64,000 nucleotides of DNA from Pseudomonas putida (GCF_002906855.1 NZ_MINI01000038.1:248001-312000); one strand, 5' to 3'; shown: positions 1 to 9,563, counted from the stretch's first letter. Made by a program: numbers and translations. The notes: a model not told the origin generated them from the letters alone.

Positions 1-591
1 ACCGGGCTGATCGCCCCTATCGGTGAGTTCGTGCTCCGCCATGCCTGCAGGCAGGCGCGCGAATGGCTGCAGGAAGGGCTGGAGGTGCGGGTTTCGGTCA
101 ACCTGTCGGTCTACCAATTGCGCCAGGGCAAGCTGGTCAGCCTGGTGCGTCAGGTGCTGGAGGAAACCGGGCTCGCGCCTCATCAGCTGGAGCTGGAACT
201 GACCGAAAGCCAGCTGCTGGACAGTGTCGAACACATCATCTCGACCTTCGAGCAACTGCACGCACTGGGGGTGAAACTGGCCATAGACGATTTTGGCACC
301 GGCTATTCGTCATTGAGCTACCTCAAGCGCCTGCCGGTGGACTACGTGAAGATCGACCAGGCATTCATCCGTGGCTTGCACGAGGGTAGTCAGGATGCGG
401 CCATTACCCGGGCGATCATCGCCCTGTCCAGAAGCCTGGGCCTGAAGGTGGTGGCGGAAGGGGTGGAAACGGCCGAACAGTTGGCGTTCCTGCGTGAACA
501 GGAATGTGACGAGGCCCAGGGCTACCTGATCAGCAGGCCCGTCCCGGAGCCTGAGTTCAGGCAGATGATTGCCCGCCCGTGGGGGCATTGA
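1..591 (+). CDS. EAL-domain c-di-GMP phosphodiesterase, C-terminal part (5' end outside window)
   Basis: The reading frame is open from base 1, so the gene begins left of the window; about 196 residues are visible. They form the second half of an EAL domain, which hydrolyses cyclic di-GMP to pGpG. Visible family motifs are ELTES (a metal-binding glutamate), IDDFGTGYSSL, VKIDQAFI and VVAEGVET, all intact, so this half looks catalytically competent. The EAL signature itself and any sensory, PAS or GGDEF part lie upstream. The gene converges on zwf with only 13 bp between the stops. Confidence 0.93.
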   Translation, partial: TGLIAPIGEFVLRHACRQAREWLQEGLEVRVSVNLSVYQLRQGKLVSLVRQVLEETGLAPHQLELELTESQLLDSVEHIISTFEQLHALGVKLAIDDFGTGYSSLSYLKRLPVDYVKIDQAFIRGLHEGSQDAAITRAIIALSRSLGLKVVAEGVETAEQLAFLREQECDEAQGYLISRPVPEPEFRQMIARPWGH

Positions 592-604
592 GCGCACCTT
601 TCAC

Positions 605-2047
605 TCAGCCATGCCAGTGCCTGCCATGCCTGGCCAGCAGGCTGTTGGCCTGTTCCGGGCCGTTGTTGCCGGCTGCATAGTGGCGGGGCGCCTGGAAGTG
701 TTCTTCCCAACCCTCGATGATCGGGTCGATCCAGGCCCAGGCGGCCTCCACTTCGTCACGGCGCATGAACAGCGTCGAATCGCCCTCCAGGATGTCCAGC
801 AGCAGACGTTCATAGGCGTCCCAGCGGCGCGTCTGGCCAAATACCTGGGCAAGGTTGAGATCCAGATCGACGGGCTCCAGGCGCATGCCCTTGCCGGGAC
901 TCTTGGTCATCATGCGCAGGCTGATGCGCTCCTCGGGCTGCAACTGGATCAGCAACTGGTTGACTTGGCCACCGCTGAACAGCTCGTGGGGCACCGGTTT
1001 GAACTGGATGACGATTTGCGATGAGCGCCGGGCCATGCGCTTGCCGGTCCGCAGGTAGAAGGGCACGCCGGCCCAGCGCCAGTTGTCAATGTGGGCGTGC
1101 ACGGCGACGAAGGTTTCAGTGTCGGTGTCGTTGTCGACGTCCTTCTCGAAGTAGTAGGCCGGCACTTCCTGGCCGCCGATGTGGCCGGCGCCGTACTGGC
1201 CACGCACGGTCTTGTCCTGCACATCCTGGCCGGTAATGGGCTTGAGGGCGCGCAGGATCTTCACTTTCTCGTCGCGTACGGCTTCGGCCTCGAACTGCGC
1301 GGGCGGCTCCATGGCCACCAGGCACAGCAGCTGCAGCAGGTGATTCTGCAGCATGTCGCGGGTCGCCCCGGCGCGGTCGTAGTAACCGCCGCGGTTTTCC
1401 ACACCGAGGGTCTCGCAGACGCTGATCTGCACATGGTCGACCTGGCCGTTGCGCCACACCGGTTCCAGCAGGGCATTGGCGAAGCGCAGGGCCATCAGGT
1501 TCTGCACGGTTTCCTTGCCGAGGTAGTGGTCGATGCGAAACACCTGCGATTCGTCGAACACCGCGCCGATCGCTTCGTTGATGGCGGTGGCAGATGCCAG
1601 CGAGTGGCCGATCGGCTTCTCCAGCACGATGCGCGCTTCGCTGTCGGCCAGCCCGGCAATCCGCAAATGGTTGGCGATCGGGACGAAGAGGTTGGGCGCA
1701 GTGGCCAGGTAGTAGATGCGGGTCAGCCCTCCAGGCTCGCCGAGGTAGCGCGCCAGGCGGCCGAAATCGGCGCTTTGCGCGGCATCCATCGGGAAGTAGT
1801 CGAGACGTGCGGAAAAGCGTTGCCACACATCTTCATCGAAATCGTGGCGGGCGATCTGCGCCCGGCAATGGCGCTCGGCGAGCTTGAGGTATTCGTCACG
1901 GCTTATGTGGCGGCGGGCGAGGGCAATGATGCGCACCGCGTTGTTCAGGCGTGCCTCGCGATACAGGTGATAGAGCGCCGGCAGCAGTTTGTGCAGGGCC
2001 AGGTCACCGGTACCACCGAACACCAGAATGTCGCAAGGAATAGTCAA
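605..2047 (-). CDS. zwf: Glucose-6-phosphate 1-dehydrogenase (zwf paralogue)
   Basis: Oxidises glucose-6-phosphate to 6-phosphogluconolactone with NAD(P)+, the entry to the Entner-Doudoroff and pentose phosphate routes. About 480 residues, normal for the family. The N-terminal Rossmann motif GGTGD is at residues 11-15, EKPIG near 143, and the active-site signature RIDHYLGKE at 171-179. I chose the TTG at 2045-2047 because GGAGAG sits seven bases upstream; the in-frame GTG at 2062 has no ribosome-binding site. P. putida carries several zwf copies and this position matches the copy next to an RpiR regulator. It is transcribed divergently from that regulator. Confidence 0.95.
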   Translation of the reverse strand: MTIPCDILVFGGTGDLALHKLLPALYHLYREARLNNAVRIIALARRHISRDEYLKLAERHCRAQIARHDFDEDVWQRFSARLDYFPMDAAQSADFGRLARYLGEPGGLTRIYYLATAPNLFVPIANHLRIAGLADSEARIVLEKPIGHSLASATAINEAIGAVFDESQVFRIDHYLGKETVQNLMALRFANALLEPVWRNGQVDHVQISVCETLGVENRGGYYDRAGATRDMLQNHLLQLLCLVAMEPPAQFEAEAVRDEKVKILRALKPITGQDVQDKTVRGQYGAGHIGGQEVPAYYFEKDVDNDTDTETFVAVHAHIDNWRWAGVPFYLRTGKRMARRSSQIVIQFKPVPHELFSGGQVNQLLIQLQPEERISLRMMTKSPGKGMRLEPVDLDLNLAQVFGQTRRWDAYERLLLDILEGDSTLFMRRDEVEAAWAWIDPIIEGWEEHFQAPRHYAAGNNGPEQANSLLARHGRHWHG

Positions 2048-2091
2048 ACCACCACTCTCCACGTTCGTTTAACTGGGCGGGTTGGCGTCCA

Positions 2092-2106
2092 TGTAGTATA
2101 ACTACA
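2092..2106. promoter_or_regulatory. HexR-type operator between zwf and the RpiR regulator
   Basis: TGTAGTATAACTACA is an inverted repeat that fits the published HexR operator pattern TGTARTWWWAYTACA at every position. It lies 45 bp upstream of both start codons in the divergent intergenic region. HexR-type repressors release such sites when they bind 2-keto-3-deoxy-6-phosphogluconate. Which paralogue binds here is inference. Confidence 0.8.
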
Positions 2107-2150
2107 AGAAAGCTACATCCCGGCCAGCCGATCATAACCGAGTCCAGCCC

Positions 2151-3017
2151 GTGAATCTGTTGCAACATATCGCCCAATCGCGCCACCTGCTGCGCAAATC
2201 GGAACTCAAAGTGGCCGACCACGTGCTGCTAGACCCGGCTGCCGTGATGCACAGCTCCATGGCTGACCTGGCGCACAGCGTGGGTATCAGCGAGCCGACC
2301 ATTGTGCGTTTCTGCCGGGCGATCGGCTGTTCAGGCTTCCAGGATCTCAAGCTCAAGCTGGCGCAGAGCCTGGCGGCCGGTGCCAGTTTCGGCCAGTTCG
2401 CGATTCATGAAGACGACTCGGTTGCCGACTACAGCCTGAAGATTTTCGACACTACCCTGCACACGCTGATGGAAGTGCGTGAGCACCTGGACCCGCAGGC
2501 TCTGCAACAGGCCGTGACTGCCATGGCTCAGGCTCAACGCGTGGAGTTCTATGGCTTTGGCGCATCCGGTGCGGTAGCGGCCGATGCCCAGCACAAGTTC
2601 TTCCGCCTGCTGCTCAGCGCCGCGGCCTACTCCGACCCGCACATGCAGGCCATGTCGGCGGTGACGCTGAAGCCGGGTGACGTGGCGGTGTGCATTTCCC
2701 AGTCCGGACGCTCCAAGGACCTGCTGATCACCGCCAACCTGGTGCGTGAAAGCGGCGCCAACCTGATCACCCTGTGTCCGAGCGCGACGCCGCTGGCGGA
2801 GCTGTCGACGGTCAATCTGGCGATCGACGTGCATGAAGACACCGAGATCTACACCCCGCTGACCTCGCGTATCGCTCACCTGGTGGTGATCGACGTGCTG
2901 GCCATGGGCGTGGCCATGGCCCGTGGGCCGAGCCTGGTCAATCACCTCAAGAGCGTGAAGCGCAGCTTGCGCAGCCTGCGGTTGTCGCCCAAGTCGATCA
3001 AGGCTACCGACGACTGA
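2151..3017 (+). CDS. RpiR/HexR-family transcriptional regulator
   Basis: A 288-residue regulator with an N-terminal RpiR-type helix-turn-helix (residues 1-77; recognition segment around SEPTIVRFCRAIG, 47-59) and a C-terminal SIS sugar-phosphate-binding domain (GFGASG at 135-140, SQSGRSKD at 183-190). It is a paralogue-like relative of HexR, which controls glucose catabolism in pseudomonads. The start is GTG with a weak ribosome-binding site. It is divergent from zwf with a HexR-type operator between them, so it probably controls zwf and itself in response to a sugar phosphate. Confidence 0.9.
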   Translation: MNLLQHIAQSRHLLRKSELKVADHVLLDPAAVMHSSMADLAHSVGISEPTIVRFCRAIGCSGFQDLKLKLAQSLAAGASFGQFAIHEDDSVADYSLKIFDTTLHTLMEVREHLDPQALQQAVTAMAQAQRVEFYGFGASGAVAADAQHKFFRLLLSAAAYSDPHMQAMSAVTLKPGDVAVCISQSGRSKDLLITANLVRESGANLITLCPSATPLAELSTVNLAIDVHEDTEIYTPLTSRIAHLVVIDVLAMGVAMARGPSLVNHLKSVKRSLRSLRLSPKSIKATDD

Positions 3018-3019
3018 AT

Positions 3020-3060
3020 CTTTCTCCTGTTCAGGCTTCTTCGCGGGACAGGAAAAGCAG
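3020..3060. repeat. Degenerate REP-like palindrome
   Basis: Just after the RpiR stop, CTCCTGT and ACAGGAAAAG flank the REP-like core CTTCTTCGCGGG. It looks like a decayed P. putida REP unit and may stabilise the 3' end. No poly-T follows. Confidence 0.4.
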
Positions 3061-3148
3061 ATTTCACGGTTTTGTCACCATTCCACAGCTAAACCGTAAA
3101 CCCTCAAGGCCAGTCTGAAACTCCCGCATCCTATCTGGGAGACAGGCA

Positions 3149-3367
3149 ATGGCTCGTGACTTCGACGGTACGTACCAACCCAGCGCCAAGGCTCGCAAGC
3201 AGCAGGAAAAGGATCAGCGCCGCATGGAGTACCGCCGCGCGATCGAGAGCTATTGCGACCAGCGCCAACTGCTCCGCGATCTGGCCGACTACCCCGAACT
3301 GCAAGCACTCACGGTGTGGCAGGCATCGGCGGCAACTTCCCCGAAAAACGCTCAACCAGCGCGCTGA
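3149..3367 (+). CDS. Small highly charged protein, PA3496-like
   Basis: A 72-residue protein with a good ribosome-binding site (GGGAG about eight bases before the ATG). The middle is a basic/acidic helix (RRMEYRRAIESY, then QLLRDLADYPEL) of the kind I associate with the small Pseudomonas family named after PA3496, sometimes described as a putative envelope-integrity or regulatory protein. No signal peptide or membrane segment. Its last 59 bases overlap the 3' end of pycR on the other strand, so the final ~18 residues may not be conserved. Function unknown. Confidence 0.65.
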   Translation: MARDFDGTYQPSAKARKQQEKDQRRMEYRRAIESYCDQRQLLRDLADYPELQALTVWQASAATSPKNAQPAR

Positions 3368-4271
3368 TCAGCGCTCGTTCGCTGCGGATGAACGCCAGAA
3401 AGGCCAAGGCCACCGGCGATTGTCGCTTGGCCTTGGCCTGCACCACGCACCAGCTGCGGTACAGCGGCAGCTCGTCTACCGGCAGCTCCCTGAGCACCCC
3501 CGTGGCCAGCTCCAGGTTCACGGCATGGCGGGTCAACAGGGCAATACCCAGGCCGGCGATCACGCATTCTCGCTGGGCATCGGCCGAAGCGACCTCCAGC
3601 GTCTGGGTAAAGTGCACGCGTTTGTCCTTGAAGTACTCCTCGCAGGCCTTGCGCGTGCCCGAACCCTGCTCGCGAACCAGCAAGGTATGAGGCTCCAGGT
3701 CCTGCAGGCGCAGGTGTTCGAGCTTGTACAGTGGGTGCTGCGGTGGTGCCACGGCAATGATCGGGTTGTTCAGAAACGGCAGAAATTCCAGGCCCATGTC
3801 CTGCGGCACCATCGACATGATGATCAGGTCATCGCGATTGTCGGAGAGCCGACGGATCGCCTGGGCCCGGTTGACTACCGTGAGGGTCAGGTTGACCTCC
3901 GGGTGACGCTGCTTGAAGGCGGCGAACAGGTGTGGCACGAAGTACTTGGCACTGGACTCGATCGCCAGTTTCAGCTGCCCCTGCAGTGAGCCCTGCATGT
4001 CCGACAGCTGCATGTCCAGGCTCTCCAGGCGCCCGAAGATGTCGTGGCTGGCGCGCTGCAGCGCTTCGGCCGCTTCGGTCAGGTAGAGCTTCTTGCCGAC
4101 GTACTCGAACAGTGGCTGGCCGATCAGCTCTTCGAGCTGACGGATCTGTAGACTAACGGCGGGTTGCGTCAGTGCCATCTCCTCCGCAGCCCGGCTGTAC
4201 GAACGCAAATCGCACACCTCGTTGAAGATCTGCAATTGACGCAATGTCATACGCATCAAGGACTTACGCAT
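3309..4271 (-). CDS. pycR: LysR-family regulator of pyruvate carboxylase
   Basis: A 320-residue LysR protein: winged HTH at about residues 8-67 (TLRQLQIFNEVC, AAEEMALTQPAVSLQIRQLE) and a periplasmic-binding-protein-like effector domain of the CbbR/CysB type. It is divergent from pycA, the same arrangement as pycR (PA5437) in P. aeruginosa, where the product affects pyruvate carboxylase and virulence phenotypes. The effector is not evident from the sequence. The start is uncertain: ATGs at 4271, 4253 and 4247 are all in frame and none has a strong ribosome-binding site; the HTH begins right after the last. Confidence 0.9.
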   Translation of the reverse strand: MRKSLMRMTLRQLQIFNEVCDLRSYSRAAEEMALTQPAVSLQIRQLEELIGQPLFEYVGKKLYLTEAAEALQRASHDIFGRLESLDMQLSDMQGSLQGQLKLAIESSAKYFVPHLFAAFKQRHPEVNLTLTVVNRAQAIRRLSDNRDDLIIMSMVPQDMGLEFLPFLNNPIIAVAPPQHPLYKLEHLRLQDLEPHTLLVREQGSGTRKACEEYFKDKRVHFTQTLEVASADAQRECVIAGLGIALLTRHAVNLELATGVLRELPVDELPLYRSWCVVQAKAKRQSPVALAFLAFIRSERALISALVERFSGKLPPMPATP

Positions 4272-4333
4272 TTTTGTCGGCTCATCGGCAATACCTTGTT
4301 ACCGAACTATAAGCTTTTGCTAATACAGCCCCT

Positions 4334-4353
4334 AACAAATATTGATTTTTGTT
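4334..4353. promoter_or_regulatory. Candidate PycR operator
   Basis: AACAAA and TTTGTT form an inverted repeat separated by eight bases, in an A/T-rich stretch of the otherwise GC-rich divergent pycR-pycA intergenic region. LysR proteins bind dyads with AT-rich centres, so this is a reasonable PycR site. Inference from position and symmetry only. Confidence 0.4.
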
Positions 4354-4460
4354 TATCGACCTTCAGCGCTAGGGTGAATATGCGACTGGCCAGCAACCTC
4401 TGGTCACGCGCCGACCGGTAGAACCGGATCGTCAGTTCCTACGGCTTTGGGAAGACTCCA

Positions 4461-5876
<1,416 letters not shown>

Positions 5877-5887
5877 GGAACCCCATA

Positions 5888-7696
5888 ATGTCCAAGAAAA
5901 TTCACGTAACCGACACGATCCTGCGCGACGCCCACCAGTCCCTGCTGGCTACCCGCATGCGCACCGAAGACATGCTGCCGATCTGCGACAAGCTCGACAA
6001 GGTCGGCTACTGGTCGCTGGAAGTCTGGGGTGGCGCCACCTTCGACGCCTGCGTGCGTTTCCTCAAGGAAGACCCGTGGGAGCGCCTGCGCAAACTGCGT
6101 GCGGCCCTGCCGAACACCCGTCTGCAAATGCTGCTGCGCGGCCAGAACCTGCTGGGCTACCGCCATTACAGCGACGACGTGGTCAAGGCCTTCGTCGCCA
6201 AGGCTGCGGTCAACGGCATCGACGTGTTCCGCATCTTCGACGCCATGAACGACGTGCGTAACCTGCGTGTTGCCATCGAAGCAGTGAAAGCTGCCGGCAA
6301 ACACGCCCAGGGCACCATCGCTTACACCGTCAGCCCCGTGCACACCATCGACGCCTTCGTCGCCCAGGCCAAGCAGATGGAAGCCATGGGCTGCGACTCG
6401 ATTGCGATCAAGGACATGGCCGGCCTGCTGACGCCGTTCGCCACTGGCGAGCTGGTCCGGGCGCTGAAGGCCGAGCAGTCGCTGCCGGTGTTCATCCATT
6501 CCCATGACACCGCCGGCCTGGCCGCCATGTGCCAGCTCAAGGCCGTGGAAAACGGTGCTGACCACATCGATACCGCGATCTCCAGCTTCGCCTGGGGCAC
6601 CAGCCACCCGGGTACCGAGTCGATGGTCGCTGCGCTCAAGGGCAGCGAGTTCGACACCGGCCTGGACCTGGAGCTGCTGCAGGAGATCGGCCTGTACTTC
6701 TACGCCGTGCGCAAGAAGTACCACCAGTTCGAGAGCGAGTTCACCGCCGTGGACACCCGCGTGCAGGTCAACCAAGTCCCGGGCGGGATGATTTCCAACT
6801 TGGCCAACCAGCTCAAGGAGCAGGGCGCGCTGAGCCGCATGAACGAAGTGCTGGCAGAGATCCCACGCGTGCGTGAAGACCTCGGCTTCCCGCCGCTGGT
6901 TACCCCGACCTCGCAGATCGTCGGTACCCAGGCGTTCTTCAACGTGTTGGCCGGTGAGCGCTACAAGACCATCACCAACGAAGTGAAGCTGTACCTGCAA
7001 GGTGGTTACGGCAAGGCGCCGGGTGTGATCAACGAGCAGCTGCGCCGCCAGGCCATTGGTAACGAAGAAGTGATCGACGTGCGCCCGGCTGACCTGCTCA
7101 AGCCAGAGATGACCAAGCTGCGTGGCGACATCGGCGCCCTGGCCCGTTGCGAAGAAGACGTGCTGACCTTCGCCATGTTCCCGGACATTGGCCGCAAGTT
7201 CCTCGAAGAACGCGAAGCCGGCACCCTTACTCCAGAAGCCCTGCTGCCGATTCCCGAGGCCGGTGCAGTGGCGTCCCATGGCGGTGAAGGTGTACCGACC
7301 GAGTTCGTCATCGACGTGCACGGTGAAACCTACCGCGTCGACATCACCGGTGTGGGTGTCAAGGCCGAAGGCAAGCGTCACTTCTACCTGTCGATCGATG
7401 GCATGCCGGAAGAAGTGGTGTTCGAGCCGCTCAACGAATTCGTCGGCGGCGGTGGCAGCAAGCGCAAGCAGGCCAGCGCACCGGGCCATGTCAGCACCAC
7501 CATGCCAGGCAACATCGTCGATGTGCTGGTCAAGGAAGGCGACGTGGTCAAGGCCGGCCAGGCCGTGCTGATCACCGAAGCGATGAAGATGGAGACCGAA
7601 GTGCAGGCGGCCATCGCCGGCAAAGTCGTGGCCATCCACGTGGCCAAGGGCGATCGCGTGACGCCGGGCGAGATCCTGATCGAGATCGAGGGCTGA
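5888..7696 (+). CDS. oadA: Pyruvate carboxylase subunit B (carboxyltransferase plus biotin carboxyl carrier), often annotated oadA
   Basis: Transfers the carboxyl group from biotin to pyruvate. A 602-residue protein: an HMGL-like TIM barrel (residues ~5-270, DTILRDAHQSL at the start), the conserved PYC/OADA domain, a flexible linker around GGGGSKRKQ, and a C-terminal biotinyl domain with EAMKMETE, the biotinylated lysine being near residue 567. The ATG at 5888 is preceded by TGAGGAA, so I prefer it to the GTG at 5873. The name oadA comes from sodium-pump decarboxylases, but no beta or gamma membrane subunit is present; with pycA it is pyruvate carboxylase. Confidence 0.95.
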   Translation: MSKKIHVTDTILRDAHQSLLATRMRTEDMLPICDKLDKVGYWSLEVWGGATFDACVRFLKEDPWERLRKLRAALPNTRLQMLLRGQNLLGYRHYSDDVVKAFVAKAAVNGIDVFRIFDAMNDVRNLRVAIEAVKAAGKHAQGTIAYTVSPVHTIDAFVAQAKQMEAMGCDSIAIKDMAGLLTPFATGELVRALKAEQSLPVFIHSHDTAGLAAMCQLKAVENGADHIDTAISSFAWGTSHPGTESMVAALKGSEFDTGLDLELLQEIGLYFYAVRKKYHQFESEFTAVDTRVQVNQVPGGMISNLANQLKEQGALSRMNEVLAEIPRVREDLGFPPLVTPTSQIVGTQAFFNVLAGERYKTITNEVKLYLQGGYGKAPGVINEQLRRQAIGNEEVIDVRPADLLKPEMTKLRGDIGALARCEEDVLTFAMFPDIGRKFLEEREAGTLTPEALLPIPEAGAVASHGGEGVPTEFVIDVHGETYRVDITGVGVKAEGKRHFYLSIDGMPEEVVFEPLNEFVGGGGSKRKQASAPGHVSTTMPGNIVDVLVKEGDVVKAGQAVLITEAMKMETEVQAAIAGKVVAIHVAKGDRVTPGEILIEIEG

Positions 7697-7728
7697 GATA
7701 AGCCCTCATCTACAAGCGGTTAACCTCT

Positions 7729-7753
7729 GGGGAGCGGATGCTCCCCTTTTTTT
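7729..7753 (+). terminator. Rho-independent terminator of pycA-oadA
   Basis: GGGGAGC, a GGAT loop and GCTCCCC form a perfect 7-bp stem followed by seven T. It separates the pyruvate carboxylase operon from the HipA-like module. Confidence 0.92.
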
Positions 7754-7755
7754 AA

Positions 7756-7785
7756 TTGTATTTAGTGCATTTTATTGCAGATAAT
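7756..7785 (+). promoter_or_regulatory. Candidate sigma-70 promoter of the HipA-like module
   Basis: TTGTAT (7756-7761) and GATAAT (7780-7785) are separated by 18 bp. The first operator-like palindrome (7765-7780) fills the spacer, which suits repression by promoter occlusion. Prediction by eye. Confidence 0.5.
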
Positions 7786-7905
7786 GCGAAGACATACTCC
7801 GTTTATCTGCACTAAATTGCAGAAATACATGGGAGACTGATGAGGATCTGCACTATGCTGCAGATAGATCATCTGAAGTGATCGACAACATGCAGTAAAT
7901 TGCAG
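7765..7905. promoter_or_regulatory. Array of four operator-like palindromes (42/41/42 bp apart)
   Basis: Four 16-bp imperfect palindromes of the form nTGCAnTnnAnTGCAG start at 7765 (GTGCATTTTATTGCAG), 7807 (CTGCACTAAATTGCAG), 7848 (CTGCACTATGCTGCAG) and 7890 (ATGCAGTAAATTGCAG). Their starts are 42, 41 and 42 bp apart, about four helical turns, which would place all on one face of DNA. The first lies between the -35 and -10; the fourth overlaps the ribosome-binding site of the kinase gene. By analogy with the four operators of E. coli hipBA, the XRE protein encoded downstream is the likely ligand, but the half-site here is TGCAG rather than TATCC. Confidence 0.75.
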
Positions 7906-7912
7906 GTGACCC

Positions 7913-9238
7913 ATGTTCAGACTCACGCTCCAACTCCATGACAAAGGTCGGTGGCATGATGCTGTTGCCATCGCTTTTGCCGAGCCCGAAAAGAGCCTCT
8001 CCAGTCCCTGCGATTTTGGATATACATCCGAGTACGTCAAAACCAATCTGGATGCCTATGATAGCCTGTTCTGCCAGGCCGCAAGCGCCAGGCTGCCGGT
8101 GGACTTCGGCTCCCATCGTCTGCAGCACGCTCCCGCATTCCTTTACGACATCGCGCCCGCAGGGGCCGCGAAGCGCTTTCTCCTCAGGCATATTGGCCGG
8201 GAGAAACCGGAAGGCATGGGTGAGGACCTGTTTTTGCTCGGGCGCTCCACCCCGGCCCCAGTTGGCAATCTGCGCATCAAGGAGTCGGTCGAGCTACTGG
8301 ACCTTGCGGACCCCATCGGGTTTTCCCGCCAAGACGTCATCACTCGCGATCAACGTTTTCTCGAATACGCCTATGAGCAAGGCGCGGCCATTGGGGGCGC
8401 GACAGGCGCCGGCGGCGAGGCGCCAAAGCTGTTGATGACCGAAGGTGAGAACGGCCAGTTGTATCCAGACGCGGTGCTAGCGGATGAACGTGCCCGACGA
8501 CATTGGTTCATCAAGTTCGCCCGCAATCAGGCCCTGGCCGATGATCAGGACATCCTGCGGACCGAGTATCTCTACTATAAGGCGTTGCAGCAGCTTGGCA
8601 TCGACACGGTGGCCAGTGAGCACATGGCGCTGGAAGAAGGCAGAAAGCCCAGCCTGTGGATGGAACGCTTCGATCGTCAGGTTTGCGCTCAGGGTGTGCA
8701 GCGCTTTGCCGTGGAGTCGGTGTATTCGCTGTGTGGGGTTACCGAGCCAGGTAGCCGGATGGGGCACCGCGATGTAATCAAGGCGCTCGCCGGGCTGTGG
8801 AAGATGGCCGGACAAGGCAAAGAGGTGCCTGACCTGATTGCGGATTATCTGCGACGCGATCTGATCAACAAGATCCTGGGTAACGCCGATAACCACGGGC
8901 GCAATACGGCGATCATTCGTACCCGCGACACGGTGCGTCTCGCACCTATCTATGACCTTGCGCCGATGGTGATGGATCAGGAAGGGATAACACGAACCAC
9001 CAAGTGGCCTGCTTCGATCGAACGAGCAGGCGAAATCGATTGGCAGGCGGCCTGTGATGCGCTGGCTGAATTCGTTGATCCGGGCGAGGCTTATCAACGT
9101 CTACGGCAGGATGCCCAGCATCTGTTGGCATTGCCGGATATCTTGTCCGGTCTTGGGCTCCCCGATGCAGTGATGAATCACCCGGCGATTGCGCTGGGCA
9201 AGCTTGAGCGCCGAATGGCGGAGTGGGGGTTGGCATGA
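7913..9238 (+). CDS. HipA-family serine/threonine kinase toxin
   Basis: A 441-residue HipA-like kinase; family members phosphorylate targets such as GltX and induce growth arrest. Visible parts: a glycine-rich phosphate loop (GGATGAGGEAPK, 161-172), the nucleotide-binding lysine in FIKFAR (K201), WMERFDR (249-255), the catalytic loop GNADNHGRN (323-331) and the metal-binding YDLAP (347-351). All kinase residues look intact. The gene precedes its XRE partner and overlaps it by ATGA, the reverse of E. coli hipB-hipA. It sits alone between core genes behind a terminator, consistent with an acquired toxin-antitoxin unit. Substrate unknown. Confidence 0.88.
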   Translation: MFRLTLQLHDKGRWHDAVAIAFAEPEKSLSSPCDFGYTSEYVKTNLDAYDSLFCQAASARLPVDFGSHRLQHAPAFLYDIAPAGAAKRFLLRHIGREKPEGMGEDLFLLGRSTPAPVGNLRIKESVELLDLADPIGFSRQDVITRDQRFLEYAYEQGAAIGGATGAGGEAPKLLMTEGENGQLYPDAVLADERARRHWFIKFARNQALADDQDILRTEYLYYKALQQLGIDTVASEHMALEEGRKPSLWMERFDRQVCAQGVQRFAVESVYSLCGVTEPGSRMGHRDVIKALAGLWKMAGQGKEVPDLIADYLRRDLINKILGNADNHGRNTAIIRTRDTVRLAPIYDLAPMVMDQEGITRTTKWPASIERAGEIDWQAACDALAEFVDPGEAYQRLRQDAQHLLALPDILSGLGLPDAVMNHPAIALGKLERRMAEWGLA

Positions 9239-9513
9239 CAGTTTCCATCGATGCACGCGGGCTGATGATCGACGGCGTGCGCGAAGGTATTGCCGAAGGC
9301 AGCCTTGAACTGGGGGCTGCCGTGCGACGGCTCCGTATGGAGGTGGCGAAGATGCAGCAGACCCAGTTTGCGCGGATGTGCAAGATTTCCGTGCGTACGC
9401 TCATTCAGATTGAGCAGGGGGATGGTAATCCCACGCTCAAGTCGTTAAACGCCGTATTTAAGCCATTTGGTTTGCAGATGGGTGTCGTCAGGCGCGTGAG
9501 CCAGATCAGGTAA
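9235..9513 (+). CDS. XRE-family HTH protein, HipB-like antitoxin/repressor
   Basis: A 92-residue protein. An XRE helix-turn-helix covers about residues 28-80 (LGAAVRRLRMEVAKMQQTQFA, ISVRTLIQIEQGDGNPTLKSL). The ATG overlaps the kinase stop as ATGA, indicating translational coupling; an in-frame GTG at 9223 is possible. By analogy with HipB it should neutralise the kinase and repress the operon through the upstream palindromes. The N-terminal ~25 residues lie outside the HTH and may contact the kinase. The partner assignment is inferred from the overlap. Confidence 0.82.
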   Translation: MTVSIDARGLMIDGVREGIAEGSLELGAAVRRLRMEVAKMQQTQFARMCKISVRTLIQIEQGDGNPTLKSLNAVFKPFGLQMGVVRRVSQIR

Positions 9514-9563
9514 TCCTCTCAGGCCGATCACAGGCCCGCTGGTCCGTGATCGATCTCGACGAA

